The translations under genes and the position numbers were made by a program. From the NCBI GenBank assembly GCA_903927685.1, contig CAIYOB010000674.1, positions 1 to 12,825 of the forward strand: a DNA stretch of 12,825 bases, given 5' to 3'. The notes under the pieces were generated by a model. That model did no database searches, was not told where the DNA came from, and was given only the letters and a program-made list of their open reading frames with translations. Each line of letters starts with the position of its first letter. Within the stretch, counting starts at the first letter, position 1. Below are positions 1 to 7,263 of the stretch, one piece after another. Source of the DNA: an uncultured Planctomycetaceae bacterium (lineage in GTDB: Bacteria; Planctomycetota; Planctomycetia; Pirellulales; Pirellulaceae).

Positions 1-1364
1 GGCAGCGGCGTGGTAAAGGCGGCCAGCGTGAGTCCGTCCGCGCTGGTGACGGTCACGTCGATCGGTCGCTGGGGCTCGTCGGTCCAGGTCACAACCGCGG
101 GCGTGCCGGGCGACAGATTCAGCGGCTGGCGCACGAGCGGTTTTCCCTCGCGAGCCAGTACGCAGACGGCCTGGTCGTAACGCGCCGTTGCCAGCAGCCG
201 CAATTCCAGTCGTCCGCCGCTGCGCGCCGTCTGGGCCGCCAGGTTTTCATTGGCGAACTCGAAGCCGTCGCCCAGGCCGTGGACGGGATACCAGGACTCG
301 CGCCAAGCGACCCGCTCGTGCGGCCCCAGCATGCCATAGTCGGATTGGGTGGGCAGCGGGCCGCTCTGCACTTCGATGTACGGTCCGTCGTCGTCCGTCA
401 AGTTCTTCTGGGCGACCTTGCCAAACTCCCATTCGCCCCAGGTCCAGGCTTTCTTGCCGCCCAGTTCATGCGGGTTGGAAACCTGCACGATCCCGCGATC
501 CGCGTCCACGTCATAGGCGCCGAAGAAGCCGTACGAGCAATCCACGGCGAACACCGAGGCGTACATCTCGTAGTTCTTCAGCCATGTCAAATCGCGGCCC
601 TCGTGGACCGGCCAGCGGAAAAACTCGCGGGCGTCATGGTCCGTCCCCAGCGTCATCGGATAGATGAACCGGGTCCCGGGCCGGTTCGGAAAAGCAGTGC
701 AATTCCAGAAGTAATACGGATGCATGCCGTCCGTCGGGTTCTCGATCCGGATCTGCTCGTCCAGGGACGCGCGTCCGGGACGCAGGGTCACGCGTACGGT
801 CCACCGGGTGCGGAAGATCTTCTCCTGGTTGGCGATCTCCAAGTAAGCCGAACCGTCCGGATTGCGGCCGGTCAGCGCGTCCACGGGCGAAACGACCGTG
901 ACCGTGTGGCCGTGGGGGCCGAAATTCCACTCGACTCCGCCGCTGATCCATGCGCCCCGCATGGCGATCATGCCGGGTTTGATCACGCGACTGGTATGGA
1001 ACATCTCTTCGTTGGTCGTCTTGTCAAACACCGAATGCAGACGGCCGCCCAGTTCCGGCAGGCAGGTCACGCGCAGGTACTCGTTCTCCAGATACAGCGC
1101 CCGATAGGTGCGATCGGCCTTGGTCCGGGACAAGTGGTCCTGCATGACGTACGGATAGGTGATCGCTCCGTGGACGGTCGTCGACAGCTTGACGCTGCCC
1201 TCCAAGGCCCAGAACTTGGGGTTAACGTCTTCCTCCCAGCCGTAGGTCGGGATCGTCAACTGGCCCTCCCAGGCACGCACCTCGGCCCGGCTCTCCCGTG
1301 CAGCGAGCAGCGTGGAACCGCAGATCGACACGGCAACGATGGCAGATCGCATGATTGATTGCAC
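1..1364 (-). CDS. Secreted DUF5107 domain protein, 3' end outside window
   Basis: The frame is open from a GTG at 1364 to the left edge, giving 454 N-terminal residues and no stop. I chose GTG because AGGAG (1371-1375, minus strand) lies 6 nt upstream. The first in-frame ATG (1352) would be 18 nt from that site. Residues 1-27 look like a Sec signal peptide (MQSIMRSAIVAVSICGSTLL, then SRA before the likely cleavage site). Residues about 86-123 (YRALYLENEYLRV, LPELGGRLHSVFDK) and 137-154 (GAWISGGVEWNFGP), followed by an IENPTDG...PYYFWN segment, match what I remember of DUF5107. That domain has an aldose-epimerase-like beta-supersandwich and often precedes TPR repeats in proteins near polysaccharide-use genes. 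The C-terminal part would show whether TPRs follow. Substrate and activity are unknown. It is divergent from the large protease gene. Confidence 0.85.
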   Translation of the reverse strand, partial: MQSIMRSAIVAVSICGSTLLAARESRAEVRAWEGQLTIPTYGWEEDVNPKFWALEGSVKLSTTVHGAITYPYVMQDHLSRTKADRTYRALYLENEYLRVTCLPELGGRLHSVFDKTTNEEMFHTSRVIKPGMIAMRGAWISGGVEWNFGPHGHTVTVVSPVDALTGRNPDGSAYLEIANQEKIFRTRWTVRVTLRPGRASLDEQIRIENPTDGMHPYYFWNCTAFPNRPGTRFIYPMTLGTDHDAREFFRWPVHEGRDLTWLKNYEMYASVFAVDCSYGFFGAYDVDADRGIVQVSNPHELGGKKAWTWGEWEFGKVAQKNLTDDDGPYIEVQSGPLPTQSDYGMLGPHERVAWRESWYPVHGLGDGFEFANENLAAQTARSGGRLELRLLATARYDQAVCVLAREGKPLVRQPLNLSPGTPAVVTWTDEPQRPIDVTVTSADGLTLAAFTTPL

Positions 1365-1370
1365 GGAACA

Positions 1371-1375
1371 CTCCT
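1371..1375 (-). promoter_or_regulatory. Ribosome binding site of the DUF5107 gene
   Basis: AGGAG on the minus strand ends 6 nt before the GTG at 1364. This decides the start in favour of GTG over the ATG 12 nt further in. Confidence 0.6.
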
Positions 1376-1389
1376 GGCTTGGCAACAGG

Positions 1390-1422
1390 TCCTCGGTGCC
1401 CTCTGTGTCTCTGTGTTTTGTG
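1390..1422 (+). repeat. Degenerate 8-9 nt GTG-ending tandem repeat
   Basis: Consecutive units TCCTCGGTG (1390-1398), CCCTCTGTG (1399-1407), TCTCTGTG (1408-1415) and TTTTGTG (1416-1422) share a pyrimidine-rich start and a GTG end. Similar pyrimidine/GTG strings are, from memory, dispersed between genes of many environmental bacteria. Function is unknown. It lies in the divergent intergenic region, just upstream of the ribosome binding site of the minus-strand gene. Confidence 0.4.
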
Positions 1423-1448
1423 ATTGTCGGGCGAAAACGTGGTATACT
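1418..1448 (+). promoter_or_regulatory. Possible sigma70-like promoter for the large protease gene
   Basis: TATACT at 1443-1448 is a good -10 box. The best -35 candidate is TTGTGA (1418-1423) with a long 19-nt spacer; TTGTCG (1424-1429) would be only 13 nt away. If it is used, transcription would start near 1455, just before the nested inverted repeat at 1462-1525, so the transcript would begin with a folded leader. The -35 match is weak and the call is tentative. Confidence 0.3.
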
Positions 1449-1461
1449 CGGGGCCGATTCG

Positions 1462-1525
1462 TTATAACCCAAGATCGATAGCCAGACTATCGTGGCCTGC
1501 ACGGGAGAGCAACGGCGGGTTATAA
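1462..1525. promoter_or_regulatory. Nested inverted repeats: leader hairpin or operator
   Basis: A perfect 9-bp inverted repeat, TTATAACCC (1462-1470) and GGGTTATAA (1517-1525), encloses a second perfect 6-bp inverted repeat, CGATAG (1476-1481), loop CCAGA, CTATCG (1487-1492). In RNA this gives an outer stem with an inner hairpin and an unpaired stretch containing GGGAGAG. In DNA the left outer arm is itself part of the palindrome GTTATAAC (1461-1468), so a pair of protein-binding half-sites is also possible. It sits in the divergent intergenic region upstream of the large protease gene. It matches no riboswitch family I know. Confidence 0.5.
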
Positions 1526-1543
1526 ATGGTTGGATATAAATGG
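1521..1543 (+). repeat. Direct repeat TATAAATGG, 14-nt period
   Basis: TATAAATGG occurs at 1521-1529 and again at 1535-1543, separated by TTGGA. The first copy overlaps the right arm of the outer inverted repeat. Each copy contains an ATG (1526 and 1540), but neither ATG is in the frame of the large downstream gene. The 1540 frame stops at 1632 after 30 codons and overlaps the chosen start at 1590. No strong ribosome binding site precedes either ATG, so translation there is doubtful. Confidence 0.5.
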
Positions 1544-1589
1544 AACAGGAAAGCGGGCGGGCCGGTGGGGAACGGAAAGCAGCATTCTC

Positions 1590-4500
1590 ATGGAGTGGAG
1601 CAAACGAATTCCCTGGCTTTCTCTCGTCTTAGGCGTCCGCGCCAGGCGACGTGTTGCTGGAGTCCAGGCCGGGCAGCGCTCCCGCTCGACCGTCCGGCGA
1701 CGGTTGATCGCGGAGCGATTGGAATCGCGGCAACTGCTGAGCGCGACAGCGGATTCCTGGTCGGGGTTGCCGGCGGTGGACGCGATCCCTGACAGCGGAC
1801 TTGGGCCGGCGCTCGAGTCGCCCAGCCGCCCGCTGCGCGTTGGGAATCGCGAAATCGACCGCTGGGGAAACGTCGTGCATCTCGACCCCGTGCCGGACAT
1901 TTCGCCGGAGCAATGGCAGGCCGCGGGCTTCGCCGCTCAGGCAACCGCCGGACTAGCGGCCGCGCCGGCCGCGCTCGCGGACACCTTTCTGCTGCACAGC
2001 TATCCGTCCTCGACGAAAACCATCTACCTCGACTTCGACGGCCACACCACGTCGGGCACGTATTGGAACACGAGCTACAACTGGGGCTGGGACATCGTCA
2101 CGCCTGCGTTCAGCTTGGACAGCGTCAGCGCGTTTTCGGATGCCGAGCTGGAACGGATCCAGGCGATCTGGCAGCGCGTCGCGGAAGACTACCGGCCGTT
2201 CGGAGTGGACGTGACCACGCAGGATCCGGGCGTCGAGGCGTTGCGGAAAGCGGGGACCAACGACACGGCCTGGGGCATCCGGGTGGTGATCGGCGGGCGG
2301 GCCACCGATTGGTTCGCCGACCAGGACTACGGCGGTGTCGCGTACACGGACTCCTTTATCTGGAATACCGACACGCCGGCCTTCGTCTTCGAGGAGAGCC
2401 TGTCCAACGGACTCGAAAAGTTCGTCGCCGAGGCGGCGACGCACGAAGCCGGCCATACCCTGGGACTCGATCACGACGGGACCACCACGGGCAGCGAGTA
2501 CTATTCCGGACACGGCAGCGGCGCTACCGGTTGGGCTCCGATCATGGGCAGCGGTTACAACCGGGAACTGACCCAGTGGAGCAAGGGCGAGTATCCCAAC
2601 GCCAATAACTCGGAGGACGATCTGGCGATCATCACGGCCGGCAACGGATTCGGCTACCGGCCAGACGATCACGGCAACACGTCAACGGCGGCGACGGCGC
2701 TCGGCGCCGGGAGCGGCACCACCCTGGCCGGCGGAGGGATCATCGAGCGGTCCACCGATATTGACTATTTCTCTTTCGTGGCGGGCGCTGGCACCGTCGA
2801 CGTGACCATTGAGCCCTTCGAGCGCGGGCCGAACCTGGACATCCTGGCGACGCTGTACGACCACGCGGGCAGCGTGATCGCCACGAGCAACCCGGCCACC
2901 TTGTTGAACGCCAGTTTCCAGCTCGCAGTGGCTGGCGGCACGTACTATCTGGCCATCGAGGGGACGGGCAAGGAGCCGCTGACGACGGGCTACAGCGATT
3001 ACGGCAGCCTGGGATCCTATTCCATCACGGGGACGATTCCCGCAGTCGAAGTACCGCTCGGTGTGGCGACTGTCTCACCGCCGTCGGGAACGGTCATCCA
3101 TTCGCGCCAGGTGTTTGTCGACGTGGAATTCTCCAAAGCGGCAGTCGGAGTGGACGTCACCGACATGGTCCTGGGCGGAGCGGCGGCCGCGGCCGCGTAT
3201 GTCAGCCCCCCGTCGGACTTGGGCGGCAATGTGTGGCGGTTCCCCGTGCGCGGCCTGACGGACGGCACGCTGCAGATCCAATTGGCGCCGGACGCGGACG
3301 ACATCGAAGACTCGGCGGGAAACGACCTCGAGCCCAGTCCCACGGTGTTCACCTATAGCGTGGCCATCCGCGACGTCCTGTACCAGGCCGACATGACCGC
3401 CGATCCCGGCTGGAACATTTCCCCCGAGTCGGGCGCATCCGGCTGGCAGTGGGGCACGCCCGCTGGCGGGGGCGGCAGTCCGGGATACCCGGACCCAAGC
3501 TCGGGGTACACCGGCGCCTCTGTGATGGGCTATAATCTGGCCGGAAATTATGCCAACGGCCTCTCGTCGCCCCAATGGGCCCAGTCACCACCCATCGACG
3601 CCTCGGCGTTTCAGAATGTCCAGTTGAGTTTCTACCGCTGGCTGAACGTCGAGTCGTACGTCTCGGACCAAGCTGTTCTTCAAGTCTCAAACGACGGAAC
3701 GGCGTGGACGACCCTTTGGCAGAATCCGAGCAGTCAGGCGGTGACGGACGCGAGTTGGAAGCTGCAGACGTTCGACATCTCCAGCGTCGCGGACGGACAC
3801 GCGCCGGTCTACGTGCGTTGGGGGCTCGGGCCCACCAACTCCCGAAATCCGTATTCCGGCTGGAACATCGACGATGTGGTCGTGTCCGGCGTCCGGACCT
3901 CGCCGCCCGGCGCGACGATCTCGCCGACATCCGGACTGCAGACCGACGAGGCCGGCGGGACGGCGAGCTTTTCGGTCGTGTTGGATACGACTCCCCTGGC
4001 GGACGTCACCATCGCCCTGTCCTCCAGCCGCGAAGAGGAGGGAACGGTGTCTCCCGCCAGCGTGACGTTCACTCCCGGCAACTGGGCAACTCCCCAGACG
4101 GTGACGGTCACCGGCGTCGGCGATGCCGTCGCGGACGGCGATGTCGGCTTCACGATCATCACTGGCTCCGCGGTCAGCGCGGATGCTGGCTACGATGCCT
4201 GGAATCCGCCCGATGTCAGCGTCACCAATCGGGACGACGACTTGCCCGTGGTCCTGACCGGCGACCACGTGCTGCTTCCCAATACGCCGAACCAGGTCAT
4301 TCCGATCCTGGTTGCGGGCGACTACGCGGTCCAAGGGTTGAACCTCCACGTCCAAATTGCCGATGGCGGACCGGAGGCAGGCGGGACCAGCGACGGACCG
4401 GCGATCCAGGCCGTGGACCTCGTGGGCAACGCGGACATGCCCACGGTCTTTACCGGGAACAATGGCGGACAGACCGCCGGGACGGTGCTTCCGCAGGTTC

Positions 4501-7127
4501 AAGCGTGGGAGATCATGACGGTGGCAGGGACCGTCTCTGCGGGCGGCCTGCTGGCCACCTTGACCATCGATACGACAGGATTCTGGAAAGACCCGGCCGG
4601 CAGTTCCAGTTGGCCTGTCTTGCTGGCCGACACCACAAGCGGCTCGACGGGGTTTGTCAGCTTTGCGGGGAACCCGCTTAGGGCGATTGCTGCCGCCGGC
4701 TCGCTGACGCTGAACACGCCGCCGGTGGCATTGGACAGCAGCATCACGATCGCCGAAGACACGGCTTACGCGTTTGGAGCGAGGGACTTTGGGTTCTCGG
4801 ATGCCGATCCAGGCGATGGCTTGTCCACCGTCCGGATCACTTCGCTTCCGCTGGCGGGGACCCTAACGTTCGAGGGGGCGACCGTGGTGCCGGACCAGGC
4901 AATCCTGGCGGCCGATCTGGCGGCCGGCAAGCTCGCGTTCCTGCCGGCCGCTGATGCCAACGGAGCAGGCTACGCGACGTTCCTGTTCCGGGTCGACGAT
5001 GGTCTGGAGCGTTCGGTTTCGGCGGCGGCGATGACCATTCATGTGACCCCCATAAACGATTCGCCGACGGCGCATGACCAGTCCCTGTCGGTCGTCGAGG
5101 ATGGCTCGACGGCCGTGACGCTGACGGGGTTCGACCCCGACGACGACACGCTGGACTATGCCGTGATCGAGCCCCCGGCGCACGGCGTCCTGTCCGGCGC
5201 TGCTCCCAACCTGCGGTACACACCGGACGCGGACTTCCGCGGCCCGGATTCGTTCGCGTTCGTCACTTACGACGGCGTGGCGGACTCGGAGCCCGCCACC
5301 GTCACCATCGCCGTCCTCCCTGTCCCGGATGTCGTGGGGCGTTACGTTTTCTACAACAACTCGGCCCGGGACGGGAACGATCCCGCCGTCAATCCGGACG
5401 ACGACACGGCCATCGCGGCGGACAAGCAAGCCCTGCGGCCCGGTCAGCAGGCCGAGTTCGTGCATTACACCAGCTACGACAAGGGCTTGAACGGCCTGTT
5501 GATCGACCTTGACGACTTGCCGGCCGACACCGTGCTGACGGCCGCCGACTTCCGGTTTCGCGCCGGCAACAGCGGCGATCTGGCCGCTTGGCCCCTCGCG
5601 CCGCAGCCGGATACTGTGACGATGCGTCCGGGGGCAGGCGTCGGCGGCTCGACGCGCGTCACGTTGATCTGGTCCGAGCAGCCAGCAGTGCGGAACCAGT
5701 GGCTCGAAGTCACGGTCCTGGCGACGCCAAATACCAACTTGCCCGAGGCCGACACCTTCTACTTTGGCAATGCGATCGGCGAGTCCGGATTGGGCAACAG
5801 CGTTGGTTCGCCGCCGCAGCCGCTGGCGTACTTTCCTGTGAATGTGACCGACGAAATCGGTGCGAGAAACCATGCGCAGTCCGACCTCGATCCGGTCGGC
5901 TTGGACAACGCCTTCGACTTCAATCGCGACGGAGTCGTCGACGAGGCCGACGAGTTGATCGCCCGCACGCAGGGGACCGGCTTCCGCACCGCGCTGCGGC
6001 GACTCCGGCTTTCGACGGCCAACCCGGCGGAACCGTTGCCGGACGTGAGCGAAGGCGGCCCAGCGCCAGAAATCGTGGTCGGCACGCACACCCTGGAACC
6101 CAACACGCCGGGACAGACGATTTCGCTCTACGTCACCGGCGGCTGGCCGGTCCAGGGGCTGAACTTCAACCTCCAAATTGCCGACGGAGGACCGGCCGCA
6201 GGCGGCGTGATCTCGGGGCCGGCGATCACCGCGGTCGACCTTCTGACGGGGACGATCTTTGCGGCGGACAATACGGGGATGCGTCTGGACGCGCCGGACC
6301 CGGCGGGCGACGATCCCGTGCCGCAGCACACCTATCGCGGCACGTCGACGGCGGCTGGCACGGTCGCCGCCGACGGCTTGCTGGCGATGGTCACGATCGA
6401 CACCACGGGATTCGAGCGGGGGGCGTGGTCCCTGACGATCAGCGACACCGTCAACGGCGCGACCGACTTTGCCGGCGTGGAGGCCACCATCCTCGACGGA
6501 GCGATCATCCTGCGGGGAACCTGGACCAATCCCGTCCTTGCGCTCGACGTCGACGGCAACGGTCGCGTGACGCCCCTGGATGCCCTGACGATCATTAACT
6601 ACCTGAACGCGAATCCCAGCGCCGCCACGCTGCCCCTGATGCCCGAACTGCCGCCGCCCTACTACGACGCCAATCGGGACAACGCCTGCACGCCGGCCGA
6701 CGTCCTGGCGGTTATCAATTACCTCAACGCCCGCGAGCCGACGGCGGCGGCCGAGGGCGAATCACCGGCAGCACTGCCAGCCGGAGACGAACCGACCGTC
6801 GCCGCGTCGCCGACTGCAGTGGACTCACCTCGGATATCGGGTGCAATCGCCGCGTGGATCCCGGCGAACGGCTGGCGGCAGCCCGTCGGTGTTATGTCCC
6901 GTCAGGCCGTATTGCCCGTGTCCGTGGATTTCCCCGCCGGCAATTCGAAGAGAATCTCGCCTTCTCACACAGAGTTCGATTGCGAATCGGCGCTCGACGA
7001 TCTCCTCTCTGAGATCCTGAACCCTGCATTGCCCGGATCGACCTTGTACAGCCACGACGTTCGGACGCGTTATCACCCTGGATCGCGATCGGATGCTTCA
7101 CCGTCCGCATGCCTCGAACCTCAATGA
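1590..7127 (+). CDS. Giant secreted metalloprotease with LEPR-XLL-like tag, cadherin, cohesin-like and dockerin modules
   Basis: From the ATG at 1590 (GGAAAG 10 nt upstream) the product has 1845 residues. An in-frame TTG at 1530 would add 20 but has no clear ribosome binding site. A basic N-terminus leads to LESRQLLSA (44-52), a variant of the LEPR-XLL tag of planctomycete exported proteins. Residues about 146-355 form a metzincin-like protease, with HEAGHTLGLDH (285-295) as zinc site and IMGSGY (318-323) as probable Met-turn. Then come, approximately: PPC domain 358-485, bacterial Ig-like 492-590, jelly-roll-like 596-768, Calx-beta-like 774-884, cohesin-like repeat A 887-1042, two cadherin-like domains 1045-1246, a module opening RYVFYNNSARDG 1250-1462 with Ca-binding-like DFNRDGVVDEAD, cohesin-like repeat B 1494-1641, and type I dockerin 1653-1715. 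A tail of about 130 residues follows. It probably cleaves extracellular protein; the substrate is unknown. Boundaries are by eye. Confidence 0.88.
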   Translation: MEWSKRIPWLSLVLGVRARRRVAGVQAGQRSRSTVRRRLIAERLESRQLLSATADSWSGLPAVDAIPDSGLGPALESPSRPLRVGNREIDRWGNVVHLDPVPDISPEQWQAAGFAAQATAGLAAAPAALADTFLLHSYPSSTKTIYLDFDGHTTSGTYWNTSYNWGWDIVTPAFSLDSVSAFSDAELERIQAIWQRVAEDYRPFGVDVTTQDPGVEALRKAGTNDTAWGIRVVIGGRATDWFADQDYGGVAYTDSFIWNTDTPAFVFEESLSNGLEKFVAEAATHEAGHTLGLDHDGTTTGSEYYSGHGSGATGWAPIMGSGYNRELTQWSKGEYPNANNSEDDLAIITAGNGFGYRPDDHGNTSTAATALGAGSGTTLAGGGIIERSTDIDYFSFVAGAGTVDVTIEPFERGPNLDILATLYDHAGSVIATSNPATLLNASFQLAVAGGTYYLAIEGTGKEPLTTGYSDYGSLGSYSITGTIPAVEVPLGVATVSPPSGTVIHSRQVFVDVEFSKAAVGVDVTDMVLGGAAAAAAYVSPPSDLGGNVWRFPVRGLTDGTLQIQLAPDADDIEDSAGNDLEPSPTVFTYSVAIRDVLYQADMTADPGWNISPESGASGWQWGTPAGGGGSPGYPDPSSGYTGASVMGYNLAGNYANGLSSPQWAQSPPIDASAFQNVQLSFYRWLNVESYVSDQAVLQVSNDGTAWTTLWQNPSSQAVTDASWKLQTFDISSVADGHAPVYVRWGLGPTNSRNPYSGWNIDDVVVSGVRTSPPGATISPTSGLQTDEAGGTASFSVVLDTTPLADVTIALSSSREEEGTVSPASVTFTPGNWATPQTVTVTGVGDAVADGDVGFTIITGSAVSADAGYDAWNPPDVSVTNRDDDLPVVLTGDHVLLPNTPNQVIPILVAGDYAVQGLNLHVQIADGGPEAGGTSDGPAIQAVDLVGNADMPTVFTGNNGGQTAGTVLPQVQAWEIMTVAGTVSAGGLLATLTIDTTGFWKDPAGSSSWPVLLADTTSGSTGFVSFAGNPLRAIAAAGSLTLNTPPVALDSSITIAEDTAYAFGARDFGFSDADPGDGLSTVRITSLPLAGTLTFEGATVVPDQAILAADLAAGKLAFLPAADANGAGYATFLFRVDDGLERSVSAAAMTIHVTPINDSPTAHDQSLSVVEDGSTAVTLTGFDPDDDTLDYAVIEPPAHGVLSGAAPNLRYTPDADFRGPDSFAFVTYDGVADSEPATVTIAVLPVPDVVGRYVFYNNSARDGNDPAVNPDDDTAIAADKQALRPGQQAEFVHYTSYDKGLNGLLIDLDDLPADTVLTAADFRFRAGNSGDLAAWPLAPQPDTVTMRPGAGVGGSTRVTLIWSEQPAVRNQWLEVTVLATPNTNLPEADTFYFGNAIGESGLGNSVGSPPQPLAYFPVNVTDEIGARNHAQSDLDPVGLDNAFDFNRDGVVDEADELIARTQGTGFRTALRRLRLSTANPAEPLPDVSEGGPAPEIVVGTHTLEPNTPGQTISLYVTGGWPVQGLNFNLQIADGGPAAGGVISGPAITAVDLLTGTIFAADNTGMRLDAPDPAGDDPVPQHTYRGTSTAAGTVAADGLLAMVTIDTTGFERGAWSLTISDTVNGATDFAGVEATILDGAIILRGTWTNPVLALDVDGNGRVTPLDALTIINYLNANPSAATLPLMPELPPPYYDANRDNACTPADVLAVINYLNAREPTAAAEGESPAALPAGDEPTVAASPTAVDSPRISGAIAAWIPANGWRQPVGVMSRQAVLPVSVDFPAGNSKRISPSHTEFDCESALDDLLSEILNPALPGSTLYSHDVRTRYHPGSRSDASPSACLEPQ
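4248..4715 (+). repeat. Cohesin-like module A (intragenic repeat)
   Basis: Residues 887-1042 of the protease align with residues 1494-1641 of the same protein. Shared blocks in the same order include NTP, VQGLN, QIADGGP, GPAI, AVDL, AGTV, GLLA and TIDTTGF. The hydrophobic-strand pattern and the GLLATLTIDTTGF segment recall a cohesin-type beta-sandwich. The family name is inferred from pattern; the internal duplication is directly visible. Confidence 0.6.
6069..6512 (+). repeat. Cohesin-like module B (intragenic repeat)
   Basis: Residues 1494-1641, the second copy of module A, lie directly before the dockerin. Core motifs are LEPNTPGQ, VQGLNFNLQIADGGP, GPAITAVDLLTG and GLLAMVTIDTTGF. The middle and C-terminal parts differ from copy A, so the duplication is old or the copies were acquired separately. 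The LEPN here is unrelated to the N-terminal LEPR-type tag. Confidence 0.6.
6546..6734 (+). other. Type I dockerin domain (coding segment)
   Basis: Residues 1653-1715 hold two calcium-loop/helix repeats. The first is DVDGNGRVTPLDAL then TIINYLN; the second is YDANRDNACTPADVL then AVINYLN. Spacing of Asp/Asn ligands and the repeated I-N-Y-L-N helix end are typical of dockerins. Dockerins bind cohesins in clostridial cellulosomes; in planctomycetes they are common in LEPR-XLL proteins, where the partner is usually unknown. Confidence 0.8.
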
Positions 7128-7177
7128 CTACCCGAAGTCGTCCCCCCCACTGCGATTTAGGAGCTTCCGCCCGACGG

Positions 7178-7207
7178 GCCGCTGCGTGTGGGCTTGTTGC
7201 GGCAGCG
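7178..7207 (+). other. GC-rich inverted repeat between genes
   Basis: CGCTGC (7180-7185) pairs with GCAGCG (7202-7207); GCCGC (7178-7182) could instead pair with GCGGC (7199-7203). No T-run follows, so it is not a convincing intrinsic terminator, and it overlaps the candidate -35 box of the next gene. The remainder of 7128-7263 shows only the promoter and ribosome binding site listed separately. Confidence 0.2.
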
Positions 7208-7224
7208 TGGGCGACGGCTACAAT
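7197..7224 (+). promoter_or_regulatory. Candidate sigma70-like promoter of the four-gene cluster
   Basis: TTGCGG (7197-7202) and TACAAT (7219-7224) are separated by 16 nt, predicting a start near 7231 and a leader of about 33 nt. It is the only good promoter-like pair in the 136-bp gap and would drive the tightly spaced genes to 11434. Confidence 0.45.
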
Positions 7225-7250
7225 CTTGGACATCCGCGATATCCACCTTC

Positions 7251-7256
7251 AAGGAG
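7251..7256 (+). promoter_or_regulatory. Ribosome binding site fixing the oxidoreductase start
   Basis: AAGGAG lies 7 nt before the ATG at 7264. It rules out the longer in-frame extension to 7093, which would overlap the previous gene and place 57 residues before the Tat signal. Confidence 0.8.
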
Positions 7257-7263
7257 CCTCCGC

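Noticed and set aside
279..1358. A 359-codon plus-strand open frame opposite the DUF5107 gene
   Set aside because: The minus strand encodes a recognisable DUF5107 domain with a signal peptide and ribosome binding site. The plus-strand frame has no domain pattern and is the usual antisense shadow in GC-rich DNA.
1497..1520. GGGAGAG-containing stretch as part of a glycine riboswitch
   Set aside because: Only the short GGGAGAG resembles the aptamer. The other conserved segments and a glycine-related gene are missing.
3180..3200. GC-rich GCGGCC-type repeat
   Set aside because: It encodes a run of alanines in the Ig-like domain of the protease and needs no other explanation.
4863..6329. A 488-codon minus-strand open frame inside the large protease gene
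   Set aside because: It is Arg/Val/Gly-rich with no recognisable motifs and lies opposite clear cadherin-like and cohesin-like modules.
7081..7090. Perfect palindrome GATCGCGATC near the end of the protease gene
   Set aside because: It is a single 10-bp palindrome inside a coding region; GATC and CG-rich palindromes occur by chance in such DNA and no second copy was noticed nearby.
7093..7263. N-terminal extension of the oxidoreductase to an upstream ATG
   Set aside because: It would overlap the protease gene end and bury the Tat signal 57 residues in. A strong ribosome binding site at 7251-7256 fits the ATG at 7264.
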